A stretch of DNA of 64,000 bases, from positions 30,282 through 94,281 of the forward strand of contig NZ_QOLA01000029.1 of NCBI RefSeq assembly GCF_003324565.1, in the 5' to 3' direction. The translations under genes were made by a program, and so were the position numbers. Each line of letters opens with the position of its first letter. Within the stretch, counting starts at the first letter, position 1. Below the pieces are notes generated by a model. That model saw nothing but the letters and a program-made list of their open reading frames with translations. It was not told the origin of the DNA and did no database searches. The stretch is from Streptomyces sp. SDr-06 (lineage in GTDB: Bacteria > Actinomycetota > Actinomycetes > Streptomycetales > Streptomycetaceae). Shown here piece after piece: positions 14,820 through 23,291 of the stretch.

Positions 14820-16454
14820 TCACACCTCGGCGCGGGCCCGCTCCACCACGGACGCCAGATCCAGCGTGTGCGGCAGCGTCCCGAACGCCGCCCCCCAGTC
14901 GCCGCCGAGCCGCGAGGCACAGAACGCGTCCGCGACCTCGGGCGGCGCCCAGCGCACCAGCAGCGAACCCTGGAGCACCAGCGCCATCCGCTCCACCAGC
15001 CGCCGCGCCCGTGCCTCGATGCCGTCCAGGTCGGCGAGTTCGGTCAGCAGGTCCTTGATCGCGCCGTCCAGGCGGTGATCCGCCCCGCGCGCCTTGCCGA
15101 CCTCCTGGAGGAAGGCGTTGATGGCCTGCGGCTCGCGCTGCAGGGCCCGCAGGACATCGAGGGCCTGGACGTTGCCGGACCCCTCCCAGATCGAGTTCAG
15201 CGGCGCCTCGCGCAGCAGCCGCGGCATCCCGGACTCCTCCACGTACCCATTGCCGCCGAGGCATTCCAGCGCCTCGCCCGCCACCGGCGTACACCGCTTG
15301 GTGACCCAGTACTTGGCGGCCGGCACCGCGAGCCGCAGGAACGCCCGCTCCTCCTCGGTGTCGGCGTCGTAGGCGGCCGCGAGCCGCAGCGCCAGCGTGG
15401 TCGCCGCCTCCGACTCCAGCGCCAGATCGGCGAGCACGTTGCGCATCAGCGGCTTGTCGATGAGCAACCCGCCGAACGCACTTCGGTACGAGGCGTGGTG
15501 GACCGCCTGCGCCACGGCCTGCCGCATGATCGCCGCCGAGCCGATGACGCAGTCGAGCCGAGTGGCCGCCACCATCTCGATGATGGTGCGCACCCCGCGC
15601 CCCTCCTCACCGACCCGGCGCGCCCACGTCCCGTCGAACTCGACCTCGCTCGACGCGTTCGACTTGTTGCCCAGCTTGTCCTTGAGCCGCTGGATCGCGA
15701 ACGCGTTGCGGGTGCCGTCGGCGAGGACCCGCGGCACCAGGAAGCAGGTCAGGCCGCCGGGAGCCTGGGCGAGCACCAGGAACCCGTCGCTCATCGGCGC
15801 CGAGCAGAACCACTTGTGCCCGGTCAGGACGTACTCGCCGTCGGCGGAGAGCGGCGCCGCGGACGTCGTGTTCGCCCGGACGTCGCTGCCGCCCTGCTTC
15901 TCCGTCATGCCCATCCCGAAGAGCACCCCGCCCTTCTCGGCGGCGGGCCGCAGCCCCTCCTCGTACACGTGCGAGGTGAGCCGCGGCTCCCACTCGGCGG
16001 CCAGCTCCGGGTCGGTGCGCAGCGCGGGCACCGCCGCGTGCGTCATGGAGACCGGGCAGCCGTGCCCGCCCTCCGCCTGCGTCCACACCAGGAATCCGGC
16101 GGCCCGCCGCACATGCCCGGCGGGCCGCCCCCAGGCGTCGGTGAGCCCGGCGGAGACGGCCTTGCCGAGCAGCCGGTGCCAACTCGGGTGGAACTCGACC
16201 TCGTCGACGCGGTTGCCGTACCGGTCGTGGGTGCGCAGCTTCGGCGGATTCTCGTTGGCCAGCACACCCCACTCCTGCGCCTGGGCCGATCCCGCCGACC
16301 GTCCGAGGACCGCGAGCTCCTCGCGCACCTCGTCGGCGAGCTCCGGCGCGATGTGCCGCCCGACCGCCTCCGTGAGGGCCCGGTCGGCGGTGAAGACGTC
16401 GTACCCCACCAGGGGCGGAGCCTGGTTGGTCACTGTGTGGGTGGTGGGTGCCAT
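14820..16454 (-). CDS. AidB-like acyl-CoA dehydrogenase family protein
   Basis: The 544-aa flavoprotein has acyl-CoA dehydrogenase motifs: GMTEKQGGSDVRANTT, LTGHKWFCSAPMSDGFLVLA, SEVEFDGTWARRVGEEGRGV, and ECLGGNGYVEESGMPRLLRE followed by LNSIWEGSGNVQALDVLRAL. The long N-terminal domain (YDVFTADRALTEAVGRHIAP) and the EESGMPRLLREAPLNSIWEG region fit the AidB group, whose E. coli member is made in the adaptive response to alkylation. An isovaleryl-CoA-type dehydrogenase is the alternative. ATG 16454 is 17 bases from the GTG of the divergent BrkB gene, so the two promoters overlap the coding regions. An Ada-like protein lies 8 kb away. Confidence 0.88.
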   Translation of the reverse strand: MAPTTHTVTNQAPPLVGYDVFTADRALTEAVGRHIAPELADEVREELAVLGRSAGSAQAQEWGVLANENPPKLRTHDRYGNRVDEVEFHPSWHRLLGKAVSAGLTDAWGRPAGHVRRAAGFLVWTQAEGGHGCPVSMTHAAVPALRTDPELAAEWEPRLTSHVYEEGLRPAAEKGGVLFGMGMTEKQGGSDVRANTTSAAPLSADGEYVLTGHKWFCSAPMSDGFLVLAQAPGGLTCFLVPRVLADGTRNAFAIQRLKDKLGNKSNASSEVEFDGTWARRVGEEGRGVRTIIEMVAATRLDCVIGSAAIMRQAVAQAVHHASYRSAFGGLLIDKPLMRNVLADLALESEAATTLALRLAAAYDADTEEERAFLRLAVPAAKYWVTKRCTPVAGEALECLGGNGYVEESGMPRLLREAPLNSIWEGSGNVQALDVLRALQREPQAINAFLQEVGKARGADHRLDGAIKDLLTELADLDGIEARARRLVERMALVLQGSLLVRWAPPEVADAFCASRLGGDWGAAFGTLPHTLDLASVVERARAEV

Positions 16455-16471
16455 GCCGATACGGTAAGGAC

Positions 16472-17653
16472 GTGCAGCCAGCAAATGAAACACCCGAGCG
16501 GACATCCGGCCGCCTTCATCGGGCCCGCGTCATCTACCGCAACGTATCGAAGCGGAAATTGGGCTGGCTGCTCCTCAAGGACACCGTCAACTCCTGTGTC
16601 GAGTACCGCATCCTGGGCCTGGCCGCCGAGGCCGCGTTCTTCACGCTGCTCTCGCTGCCCCCGCTGCTGCTCAGTGTCATCGCGCTGCTCGGCTACGTGG
16701 ACGGCTGGACCAACACCCACACCGTGGCGAGCATCGAGCAGAACATCCTGCACGCGGCCGGAACCGTGCTGTCCGACCGCGGTGTGCACGAGTTCGCGCA
16801 GCCGCTCCTGGACGACGTCACCAAGGGCAAGCGACCGGAAATCGTCTCGATCGGCTTCGCCATCGCCCTGTGGTCGGGTTCGCGCGCCGTCAACGTCTTC
16901 ATCGACACCATCACCGTCATGTACGGGCTCGACGGGACGCGGGGCATCGTCAAGACCCGGCTGCTGTCGCTGCTCCTGTACGTCGTCGCGCTGCTGATCG
17001 GTGCGGTCGTGCTGCCGCTCGCGGTGGTCGGCCCGGACCGGGTGGTCGAGCTGATCCCGTGGGGCACGGACGTGATCAGCTTCCTGTACTGGCCGACGAT
17101 GATCCTGCTGTCCATCGCCTTCCTCACCACCCTCTTCCACGTCTCGGTGCCGGTCCGCTCCCCGTGGATCGAGGACGTGCCGGGCGCGCTGGTCGCCCTC
17201 GCGATGTGGGTGCTCGGCTCGTTCCTGCTGCGGATCTACCTGACCAGCACGGTGGAGGGCCCGACCATCTACGGTTCCCTCGCGGCGCCCATCGCGGTGC
17301 TGCTGTGGATCGGCATCTCGGCGTTCGCGGTGCTGGTGGGGGCGGCCGTGAACGCCGCCATCGACCGGGTCTGGCCGTCGGTCGCCACGGCCGCCGCCCG
17401 CGAGGCGAGCGACCGGGTGCGCACCGCGCAGGCCGCCCAGCTCGTGGCCCGCGCCCACCCCGTCCAGCCGATGCTCTTCGACGAGAGCGAGGACGGCGAC
17501 GAGGCGCTCGACCCCGGGATGCCGTCCGAGTTCCCCGAGCGCTGGTCGAAGTTCCTGCCCCCGGCCGATGTGAAGTCCCGGCTGCACCATGCGAAGAGGC
17601 CCGAGGAGAAGGCGCCGCGCGAGCACGAGAGGCTCCCGCGCGACCCCGACTGA
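16472..17653 (+). CDS. YihY/BrkB-family membrane protein
   Basis: The 393-aa product has a cytoplasmic N-terminus and about six membrane spans, beginning FFTLLSLPPLLLSVIALLGY, with LWSGSRAVNVFIDTITVMYG, a motif of the YihY/BrkB family, in the middle. The C-terminus is a charged soluble tail of roughly 90 residues. GTG 16472 follows AAGGA closely. Despite an old RNase BN name, the family is regarded as membrane proteins, some proposed as transporters or stress factors. It is divergent from the AidB-like gene with only 17 bases between starts. An AraC-type regulator follows 38 bases downstream. Confidence 0.88.
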   Translation: MQPANETPERTSGRLHRARVIYRNVSKRKLGWLLLKDTVNSCVEYRILGLAAEAAFFTLLSLPPLLLSVIALLGYVDGWTNTHTVASIEQNILHAAGTVLSDRGVHEFAQPLLDDVTKGKRPEIVSIGFAIALWSGSRAVNVFIDTITVMYGLDGTRGIVKTRLLSLLLYVVALLIGAVVLPLAVVGPDRVVELIPWGTDVISFLYWPTMILLSIAFLTTLFHVSVPVRSPWIEDVPGALVALAMWVLGSFLLRIYLTSTVEGPTIYGSLAAPIAVLLWIGISAFAVLVGAAVNAAIDRVWPSVATAAAREASDRVRTAQAAQLVARAHPVQPMLFDESEDGDEALDPGMPSEFPERWSKFLPPADVKSRLHHAKRPEEKAPREHERLPRDPD

Positions 17654-17691
17654 CCGGCGTCCCGTCCGCGGCCGGAGCTACCCTCGACAGC

Positions 17692-18414
17692 ATGTACCGA
17701 GAGCGGCCGTCGAGGGTGTCCGGCGCCGTGGTCTGGACGCGGACCGTGGCCGGGGGCGACGAGCGGCCGGTCCTTCCGGACGGCTGCATGGACCTGCTCT
17801 GGTGCGAGGGGCGCCTCCTGGTGGCGGGGCCCGACACCCGGGCGTACGTGCCCGATGCCGCCCCCGGCACGCGGTACGCCGGGATCCGGTTCGCGCCCGG
17901 CGCCGGGCCCGCCCTCTTCGGGGTTCCGGCCCACGAACTGCGCGACAGCCGGGTGGCGCTCGACGCGCTGTGGGCCGGCCCGGAGGTGCGCGCGCTGGCC
18001 GAGCGGATCACCGAGGCCCCCGACCCGGCCACCGCCCTCGAAGCCGCGGCCCTGGCGAGGGCGCCCGTCCCCGACCCGCTGACGCGGGCGGTGGCCCAGC
18101 GCCTCGCCGCCGGGTGGAGCGTCACCGCGACCGCCGCCGAGGCCGGGCTCGGCGCCCGCCAGCTGCACCGCCGCTGCCTCGACGCCTTCGGCTACGGACC
18201 CAAGACGCTGGCCCGCATCCTGCGCCTCCAGCGCGCCCTGGACCTCGTACGGAGGGGCGTGCCGTTCGCCGAGGCCGCGCTCACCGCCGGCTGCGCCGAT
18301 CAGGCGCACCTGGCGCGGGAGATGCGCGCGCTGGCCGGGATGACGCTGACCGACTACGCGAGCGCGGCGAACAGCGAGACCTCGACGCCGTCCGGGTCGT
18401 GGACGACCGCGTAA
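17692..18414 (+). CDS. AraC-family transcriptional regulator
   Basis: The 240-aa protein has an N-terminal sensor segment (RPVLPDGCMDLLWCEGRLLV, TRYAGIRFAPGAGPALFGVP) of the DUF6597 type and a C-terminal AraC double helix-turn-helix (SVTATAAEAGLGARQLHRRC, GYGPKTLARILRLQRALDLV, AEAALTAGCADQAHLAREMR). The first HTH is intact. Its last 61 bases overlap the 3' end of the VOC gene on the other strand. Regulators of this type are often neighbours of VOC proteins, so the VOC gene or its pathway is the most likely target. Confidence 0.87.
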   Translation: MYRERPSRVSGAVVWTRTVAGGDERPVLPDGCMDLLWCEGRLLVAGPDTRAYVPDAAPGTRYAGIRFAPGAGPALFGVPAHELRDSRVALDALWAGPEVRALAERITEAPDPATALEAAALARAPVPDPLTRAVAQRLAAGWSVTATAAEAGLGARQLHRRCLDAFGYGPKTLARILRLQRALDLVRRGVPFAEAALTAGCADQAHLAREMRALAGMTLTDYASAANSETSTPSGSWTTA

Positions 18415-18746
18415 CGCTGTCCCCAGAACGCGTCCCACGGCTTGAGGTGGCCGTCGTACCCGGCCGCCGTCAGCGCGTCGTAGGTCGCGTCGACCTCGGC
18501 GGGCGAGTCGCACGCGAAGGCGAGTCCGGTACGGGCACTGCCCTCGGGGCGCGTCCAGTCCGGGTCGAAGGAGCGGATGGTGTCCTCGGTGTCCCACAGC
18601 ACCCGGGTGCCGCCGGGAAGCGTGCACTCCACATGGGGCTGGGTGTCCGCGTCGGCCGGAACGTCCAGGCCGAGGCGGCGGTAGAAGGCGAGGGATGCGG
18701 CCATGTCGGCCACTACCAGGCCGATGGAGTCGAGTCGTGGAGTCAT
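18354..18746 (-). CDS. VOC-superfamily (glyoxalase/bleomycin-resistance-like) protein
   Basis: The 130-aa product begins RLDSIGLVVADMAASLAFYR, the usual N-terminal VOC motif, and ends YAVVHDPDGVEVSLFA with the characteristic metal-site Glu. Two beta-alpha-beta-beta-beta modules are evident. Such proteins include glyoxalases, dioxygenases and drug-binding proteins, and the substrate is not predictable. ATG 18746 is preferred over a longer frame from 18797. The 3' ends of this gene and of the AraC regulator overlap by 61 bases, which could cause transcriptional interference or antisense regulation. Confidence 0.88.
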   Translation of the reverse strand: MTPRLDSIGLVVADMAASLAFYRRLGLDVPADADTQPHVECTLPGGTRVLWDTEDTIRSFDPDWTRPEGSARTGLAFACDSPAEVDATYDALTAAGYDGHLKPWDAFWGQRYAVVHDPDGVEVSLFAALA

Positions 18747-18825
18747 GGCCTCACGGTAGGCAGCGCGGCGCGCGGGGGTCTTGTACGAAACGGACACGCC
18801 CGCCGGGCCCCCGCTCCGTTACGCT

Positions 18826-18845
18826 ATTTGCATGGGAGCGCAAAT
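18826..18845. promoter_or_regulatory. Operator-like inverted repeat at the ArsR gene
   Basis: ATTTGC at 18826-18831 and GCAAAT at 18840-18845 form a perfect inverted repeat with an eight-base spacer, overlapping the ribosome site and start of the ArsR-type gene. A -10-like TACGCT lies just upstream at 18820-18825. A near-copy at 22839-22858 precedes the ABC transporter operon, which supports a shared operator. Confidence 0.65.
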
Positions 18846-19236
18846 GGAGAGTTGGGACGCGGAGCGGGCCGACCGGGCGGTCGCCGTACTGAAGGCGGTG
18901 GCGGACCCGTCGCGGTACCGCCTGCTGTGGGCGCTCAGCGGGGCCGAGCTGCCGGTGAGCGCGCTCGCGGAAACCATCGGCGCGCATGTCGCCGCCACGT
19001 CGCAGCACTTGGCCAAGCTGCGTGCGGCCGGGCTCGTCACGTCGCGCCGGGACGGCACGCGGATCTTCTACCGGGCGGCCGGGCCGGGCGTGCGCTCACT
19101 CCTGGAGGAGGCGTCCGTGGTGGCCCTCGCCGTGTCGACCGAGGGAGCCGCGCCGACGCCCGCCCTGGCGGAGGGTGCTGTGCCGGTGCGGGCCGCCCGC
19201 AGGGCCAGGGCCCCGCGCCCGGTCACCGACCAGTGA
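18844..19236 (+). CDS. ArsR-family transcriptional repressor
   Basis: The 130-aa winged-helix protein has AVLKAVADPSRYRLLWALSG, a recognition region VSALAETIGAHVAATSQHLA and the wing SRRDGTRIFYRAAGPGVRSL. I choose ATG 18844 because GGGAG lies six bases before it; an ATG at 18832 would add four residues. The segment contains no Cys, so it is not the classical thiol metal sensor, though His/Asp sites on other helices remain possible. The inverted repeat over its start suggests autorepression. The ABC operon it faces carries a matching site, making that transporter the likely target. Confidence 0.87.
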   Translation: MESWDAERADRAVAVLKAVADPSRYRLLWALSGAELPVSALAETIGAHVAATSQHLAKLRAAGLVTSRRDGTRIFYRAAGPGVRSLLEEASVVALAVSTEGAAPTPALAEGAVPVRAARRARAPRPVTDQ

Positions 19237-19257
19237 GCCGTTTCCACTCCGGCACGG

Positions 19258-19318
19258 CGGCGCTCTGAAGGGCGCGGGGAACCATGCGACCAGCCCCGGA
19301 CGGCCCGCGGACGAACAC
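19258..19318 (-). repeat. Dispersed Streptomyces intergenic repeat, single copy
   Basis: Between convergent arsR and ABC genes lies, in reverse orientation, the unit GTCCGCGGGCC ... CTGGTCGCATGGTTCCCCGCGCC. It matches the tandem arrays at 24484 and 58481 in this window. It could fold into hairpins and act as a bidirectional terminator. Confidence 0.6.
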
Positions 19319-19377
19319 CAATACCCCCGCGGGAGCGGACGGGGCGCGTGGAGGCGGGAGGCGTCGGGGGCGCGGGG

Positions 19378-20781
19378 TCACGCGGCGCTCTCGTCCAGCC
19401 GGTACTCCTCCCGCTCCGCGTCGTAGCCGTACAGCTCCGCGTACCGGCCCCAGTCCGTGGCCGTCTCCAGCTGCTGGGCCACCTGTTCGCTCGTGTAGTG
19501 GTGGGCCAGCACGTCGCGGAAGAAGCCCGCGCGCAAGGTGGCCTCGGGGCTCTGGCGCAGGCTTGTAGTGATCAGGCGGACCAGCGGGGCCTCCAGTGCG
19601 GCCTCCGCGAAGATCTGCTTGGAGGTCTGTACGTCGGCGCCCGCGAACGTCGTGCCCCGGTCGGTCAGCATCAGGTCGTCGTCGCTGACGACGGCGAAGC
19701 CGAGCAGTTCGAGCGCGTCCACCAGCGGAAGCACGTCGTCGATCTCCAGGCCGAGGTCGTCGGCGAGGTCCGCCAGGTCGCAGCGCCCGCCGCGGTGGGC
19801 GACCATCTCGGCCAGGCCGGACAGGCCGTCCACGCTCGCACCGGGCAGCGGGGTGTTCGCGGGGGTGCGCCGGTCCACCTCGATGCCCTCGACGCGGCCC
19901 GACGACGGCTCGCCCGCCCGCACGGCCTGCTGGGCCGTCTCCTTCGGACGGCCGGTCATCGTGCGGTAGACCCGGTCGATGAGTTCGTCGAAGGCGGGCG
20001 CGTCGCGGTCGCGGGGCCTTTCGAGCCCCACCTCGAAGGTCTCGCGGATCGTGCCGTACGGCCGCGAGCCCAGCACCACGATCCGGTCGGCCATCAGGAC
20101 CGCCTCCTCGATGTTGTGGGTCACCAGGACGATCGCCCGGGTCGGGAACTGGCCCGACTCCCACAGCTCCATCAGCTCGCCGCGCAGGTTCTCCGCGGTC
20201 AGTACGTCGAGCGCGGAGAACGGCTCGTCCATCATCAGGACGTCCGGCTCGACCACCAGGGCGCGGGCGAAGCCGACGCGCTGGCGCATGCCGCCCGACA
20301 GCTCCTTGGGGTAGGCCGACTCGAAGCCGTCGAGGCCGATCAGGTCGATGGCCTGGCGGGCCGCGTCCGCCCGCGCGTCCGCCGGTACGCCCCGGGCCTC
20401 CAGACCCAGCTCGACGTTCTGCAGCACGGTCAGCCAGGGCAGCAGCGCGAAGGTCTGGAACACCATGGCGGTGCCCGGGTTGGCGCCCTTCAGCGGGGCG
20501 CCGCGGTAGGACACCGTGCCGGAGCTCGGCGGCACGAGCCCGGCCAGGCAGCGCAGCAGCGTCGACTTGCCCGACCCCGACTTGCCGAGCAGCGCCACGA
20601 CCTCACCGGCCCGCACCTGGAGGTCGATGCCGCCGAGGACGGGCAGCTCGCCGTCGGCGCCGGCGTACGCCTTGGTCAGGCCGACCGTTTCGAGCAGGAT
20701 CTCGCCGTCGGCCGGGCGGGGAGCGGCCGGGGTGACCGCGTGCCGTGCGTTGCGCAGGGCGCGAAGGGTGTTCAGCACCAT
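19378..20781 (-). CDS. ABC transporter ATPase with winged-helix-like C-terminal domain
   Basis: Residues 25-260 of the 467-aa protein are a NrtD/SsuB-like ATPase with Walker A (GKSGSGKST), FQTFALLPW, signature LSGGMRQR, Walker B (VLMMDEPFSALD) and a TH-loop (IVLVTHNIEEAV). The last ~150 residues form a separate domain (DLADLADDLGLEIDDVLPLV, LGFAVVSDDDLMLTDRGTTF) that I assign to the AAA-associated C-terminal type and that resembles a winged helix. Such a tail could sense an effector or bind a partner. ATG 20781 lies 28 bases after the fused permease stop. There is no binding protein gene; substrates of relatives include nitrate, sulfonates and other anions. Confidence 0.87.
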   Translation of the reverse strand: MVLNTLRALRNARHAVTPAAPRPADGEILLETVGLTKAYAGADGELPVLGGIDLQVRAGEVVALLGKSGSGKSTLLRCLAGLVPPSSGTVSYRGAPLKGANPGTAMVFQTFALLPWLTVLQNVELGLEARGVPADARADAARQAIDLIGLDGFESAYPKELSGGMRQRVGFARALVVEPDVLMMDEPFSALDVLTAENLRGELMELWESGQFPTRAIVLVTHNIEEAVLMADRIVVLGSRPYGTIRETFEVGLERPRDRDAPAFDELIDRVYRTMTGRPKETAQQAVRAGEPSSGRVEGIEVDRRTPANTPLPGASVDGLSGLAEMVAHRGGRCDLADLADDLGLEIDDVLPLVDALELLGFAVVSDDDLMLTDRGTTFAGADVQTSKQIFAEAALEAPLVRLITTSLRQSPEATLRAGFFRDVLAHHYTSEQVAQQLETATDWGRYAELYGYDAEREEYRLDESAA

Positions 20782-20809
20782 GAGGGGGCTCCAGGGAAAG
20801 TCAGGGGTG

Positions 20810-22558
20810 TCAGAGGGCGTAGCGGGTGTCGGCGAGCCGGTACAGGCGGCGCCACAGCAGGCGGTTGAGGCCCACGACGTACAGGCTCATCACCGCCACG
20901 CCCGCGAGCAGGTGCGGGAAGTCGCCGGAGGCGGTGGCCCTGGCGATGTAGGCGCCGAGGCCGGTGGCCGTCAGGGTGGTGCCGCCGAAGGTGACGACCT
21001 CCGCGACGATCGAGGCGTTCCAGGCGCCGCCCGACGCGGTGATGCCGCCGGTGACGTACGAGGGGAAGATGCCGGGCAGGATCAGCCGCTTCCAGCGCTG
21101 CCAACCGTGGACGCCCAGGTCGTCCATGGCCTCGCGCAGATCGCTGGGGATCGACATGGCGCCCGCGATGGTGTTGAAGAGGATGTACCACTGGGCGCCG
21201 AGCGCCATCAGCAGGATGCCGCCGATGTTGATGGACAGGCCCGTCCTCAGGAAGAACCAGACGGCCAGCGGGAAGAGGAAGTTGGCGGGGAAGCTCGCGA
21301 GGACCTGCACGACGGGCTGGGCGATGCGGGTCAGCCGCGGCGAGAAGCCGATCTTCACGCCGATCGGCACCCAGATCACGGTGGCCGCGGCCACCAGGAC
21401 CACCACCCGGGCCAGCGTCGCGAGGCCGAGCAGGAGGGGCTCGCCGAAGACGCCCAGCCCGGTCTTGTCGTGGAGGTAGCGGCCGAGGTCGAACAGGCCC
21501 CACAGGATGAGCGCGCCCGCGACGACGGTGAAGGTGATGTCCCCGGTGCGCCGGCGCGCTTTGTCGACGGTAAGCGGCCGGTCGTCGGTGCCGAAGACGC
21601 GGCCCGCTCGGCCGAGCGCGCGCCCTACCGGCCGCAGCGCCTTGCCGAGCAGCTGCGGCCAGGTGGAGCGGCGCAGGAAGTCGAGGACCACGGAGCGCTG
21701 GATCTCGCTGGCCTCGGACTGCTCGTTCTTGAACTTCTCGGCCCAGGCGGTCAGCGGCCGCCAGAAGAGGAAGTTCACGCCGATGACCATGAGCGCCATG
21801 GTGAGAATGGCCCAGCCGACCCTGCCGAGGTCACCGTCGGCGATGGCCGCGCCCGCGTACGAGCCGACGCCGGGCAGCGCGTAGTCCCGGTTGTTGACGC
21901 TGATGGCCTCGGAGGCCACGAGGAAGAACCAGCCTCCGCCGAAGCTCATCATGCCGTTCCAGATGAGGCTGATCATCCCCGACGGCAGCTCGACCCGCCA
22001 GAACCGCATCCACCGGGTGAACCTGAACGACCGTGACAGCTCGTCGAGTTCGCGGGGGAGCGAGGTCAGGGAGTGGTAGAAGCCGAACGTCATGTTCCAG
22101 GCCTGCGAGGTGAAGATCGCGAAGATCGACGCGCACTCCAGGCCCAGCATGGAGCCGGGGAACAGGGCGATGAACCCGCTGACGGCGACCGTGAGGAAGC
22201 CGAGCACCGGCACCGACTGGAGGATGTCGAGCGCCGGGATCAGGATGCGTTCCAGACGCCGGCTCTTGGCCGCGGCGAGCGCGTACACGAAGGTGAACAC
22301 GATCGAGGCGGCGAGCGCGATGAACATCCGCAGCAGCGAGCGCGCGGCGTCGTAGGGCAGCCGCCACGGATCGGTGTCGACCTTGAGCGACTGATCGGTG
22401 GAGAACCGGACCGTGGTTCCGTGGCCCACCTGGAGCACGACGTAGAAGAGCACGAGCACGGCCGCGGCGACCACCGCGTCGACCCAGCTCAGCCGGGCCA
22501 GGCGGCCGGCGAGGCGGGAGGTGGCCCGGGTAGGGGGACCGCTCGTCCGGAACGACAT
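20810..22558 (-). CDS. Fused double ABC permease
   Basis: The 582-aa protein contains two complete BPD permease domains in tandem, each of about six spans. The first half has the EAA region SLPRELDELSRSFRFTRWMR and the second SIPSDLREAMDDLGVHGWQR. Both carry the substrate-facing IPALDIL/QPVVQVLA segments. A single chain thus supplies both transmembrane subunits. It pairs with the ATPase 28 bases downstream, but no substrate-binding protein is encoded here. A short peptide gene and an ArsR-type operator lie in the 300 bases upstream, pointing to regulated uptake of an unknown, possibly inorganic, substrate. Confidence 0.88.
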   Translation of the reverse strand: MSFRTSGPPTRATSRLAGRLARLSWVDAVVAAAVLVLFYVVLQVGHGTTVRFSTDQSLKVDTDPWRLPYDAARSLLRMFIALAASIVFTFVYALAAAKSRRLERILIPALDILQSVPVLGFLTVAVSGFIALFPGSMLGLECASIFAIFTSQAWNMTFGFYHSLTSLPRELDELSRSFRFTRWMRFWRVELPSGMISLIWNGMMSFGGGWFFLVASEAISVNNRDYALPGVGSYAGAAIADGDLGRVGWAILTMALMVIGVNFLFWRPLTAWAEKFKNEQSEASEIQRSVVLDFLRRSTWPQLLGKALRPVGRALGRAGRVFGTDDRPLTVDKARRRTGDITFTVVAGALILWGLFDLGRYLHDKTGLGVFGEPLLLGLATLARVVVLVAAATVIWVPIGVKIGFSPRLTRIAQPVVQVLASFPANFLFPLAVWFFLRTGLSINIGGILLMALGAQWYILFNTIAGAMSIPSDLREAMDDLGVHGWQRWKRLILPGIFPSYVTGGITASGGAWNASIVAEVVTFGGTTLTATGLGAYIARATASGDFPHLLAGVAVMSLYVVGLNRLLWRRLYRLADTRYAL

Positions 22559-22739
22559 CACAAGAGACCTCCGACCACACTGTGGGCACAGGAGTCCCGG
22601 AGGCGCGACCGCGCACCCCGGCGCGGCGGAGCCCGACGTGGTGAGAAAGGAAAGGGGAGGGCGGCGGGCCCGGAGAACCCGGCCGCACCGCACCGCCGCA
22701 CCGGCCCCATGGTGACGGGCGGGAGGCGTGGGGAAAGGA

Positions 22740-22787
22740 TCAGCGACGCCCGGCGGGGCGGCGCGGACTGGGAGGATCGGCGTCCAT
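22740..22787 (-). CDS. Possible 15-aa leader peptide upstream of the ABC permease
   Basis: An ATG at 22787 follows GAAGGGGGCAGCC, a good ribosome site, and opens a 15-codon frame (MDADPPSPRRPAGRR). The peptide is Pro/Arg-rich, which can slow ribosomes. It lies 180 bases before the permease. It may be a leader peptide or a chance frame. Confidence 0.35.
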   Translation of the reverse strand: MDADPPSPRRPAGRR

Positions 22788-22838
22788 GGCTGCCCCCTTC
22801 GGTGATGCGGTTTCCTGTGACGTGTGCAGTGTGCCGTT

Positions 22839-22858
22839 TCTTGCGCTGATACGCAAAT
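22839..22858. promoter_or_regulatory. ArsR-type operator copy ahead of the ABC operon
   Basis: Read on the minus strand this is ATTTGC-GTATCAGC-GCAAGA. It matches the ArsR-gene site ATTTGC-ATGGGAGC-GCAAAT at 14 of 20 positions with the same eight-base spacing. It lies upstream of the leader peptide and permease genes, where a repressor would block their promoter. Confidence 0.6.
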
Positions 22859-23184
22859 AAAGTCCTGGGTGGGCGGTGCGGGGAGGTCGGCCGGGGCCGA
22901 CCGGTACCCGCCGGTCGGGGCGTACGACTGGTCCGCGGCCGGTCCGTGCGCCCGGCCGCAGTCGGGGCGACGGAATCCGGCCCCGAAGTCCCTTGATGGG
23001 GCGAAGAGTTGACGGAACCGGGCAGGGAGTGGCGGCCCGCCGCATGCCCGCACACACTCACGCTCACAGGCACGGCGATTAAATAGCTGGCGCCTTGGCC
23101 GGGGTGTCTCTAGAGTCGGGGACTGTTCGAGCGGCGACGCAGGGTCGCCGCGGTCGGCGTATGTCGGTTGGGGAGGTGTGAACG
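22859..23184. other. Divergent intergenic region, ABC operon and rsgA
   Basis: No convincing gene is seen. It separates the leftward ABC operon from the rightward rsgA leader peptide. The stretch at 23082-23121 is relatively AT-rich for this genome and is a plausible promoter region for rsgA. Confidence 0.4.
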
Positions 23185-23256
23185 ATGGCTGTCGTTGCGA
23201 AGGGCGCTGCCCGCATCCCGAAGTTCATCCCTCACACCCCCGTGGTCTCCGGCTGA
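23185..23256 (+). CDS. Possible 23-aa leader peptide upstream of rsgA
   Basis: ATG 23185 follows GGGGAGGTGTGAACG, a strong ribosome site, and opens a 23-codon frame beginning MAVVAKGAARIPKFIPHTP. It ends 60 bases before the rsgA start. The quality of the ribosome site against the weak TTG start of rsgA suggests a translated upstream peptide. Confidence 0.5.
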   Translation: MAVVAKGAARIPKFIPHTPVVSG

Positions 23257-23291
23257 CCGACTACTGCCTCCACGCCTGAGCGCGTGGCGCC

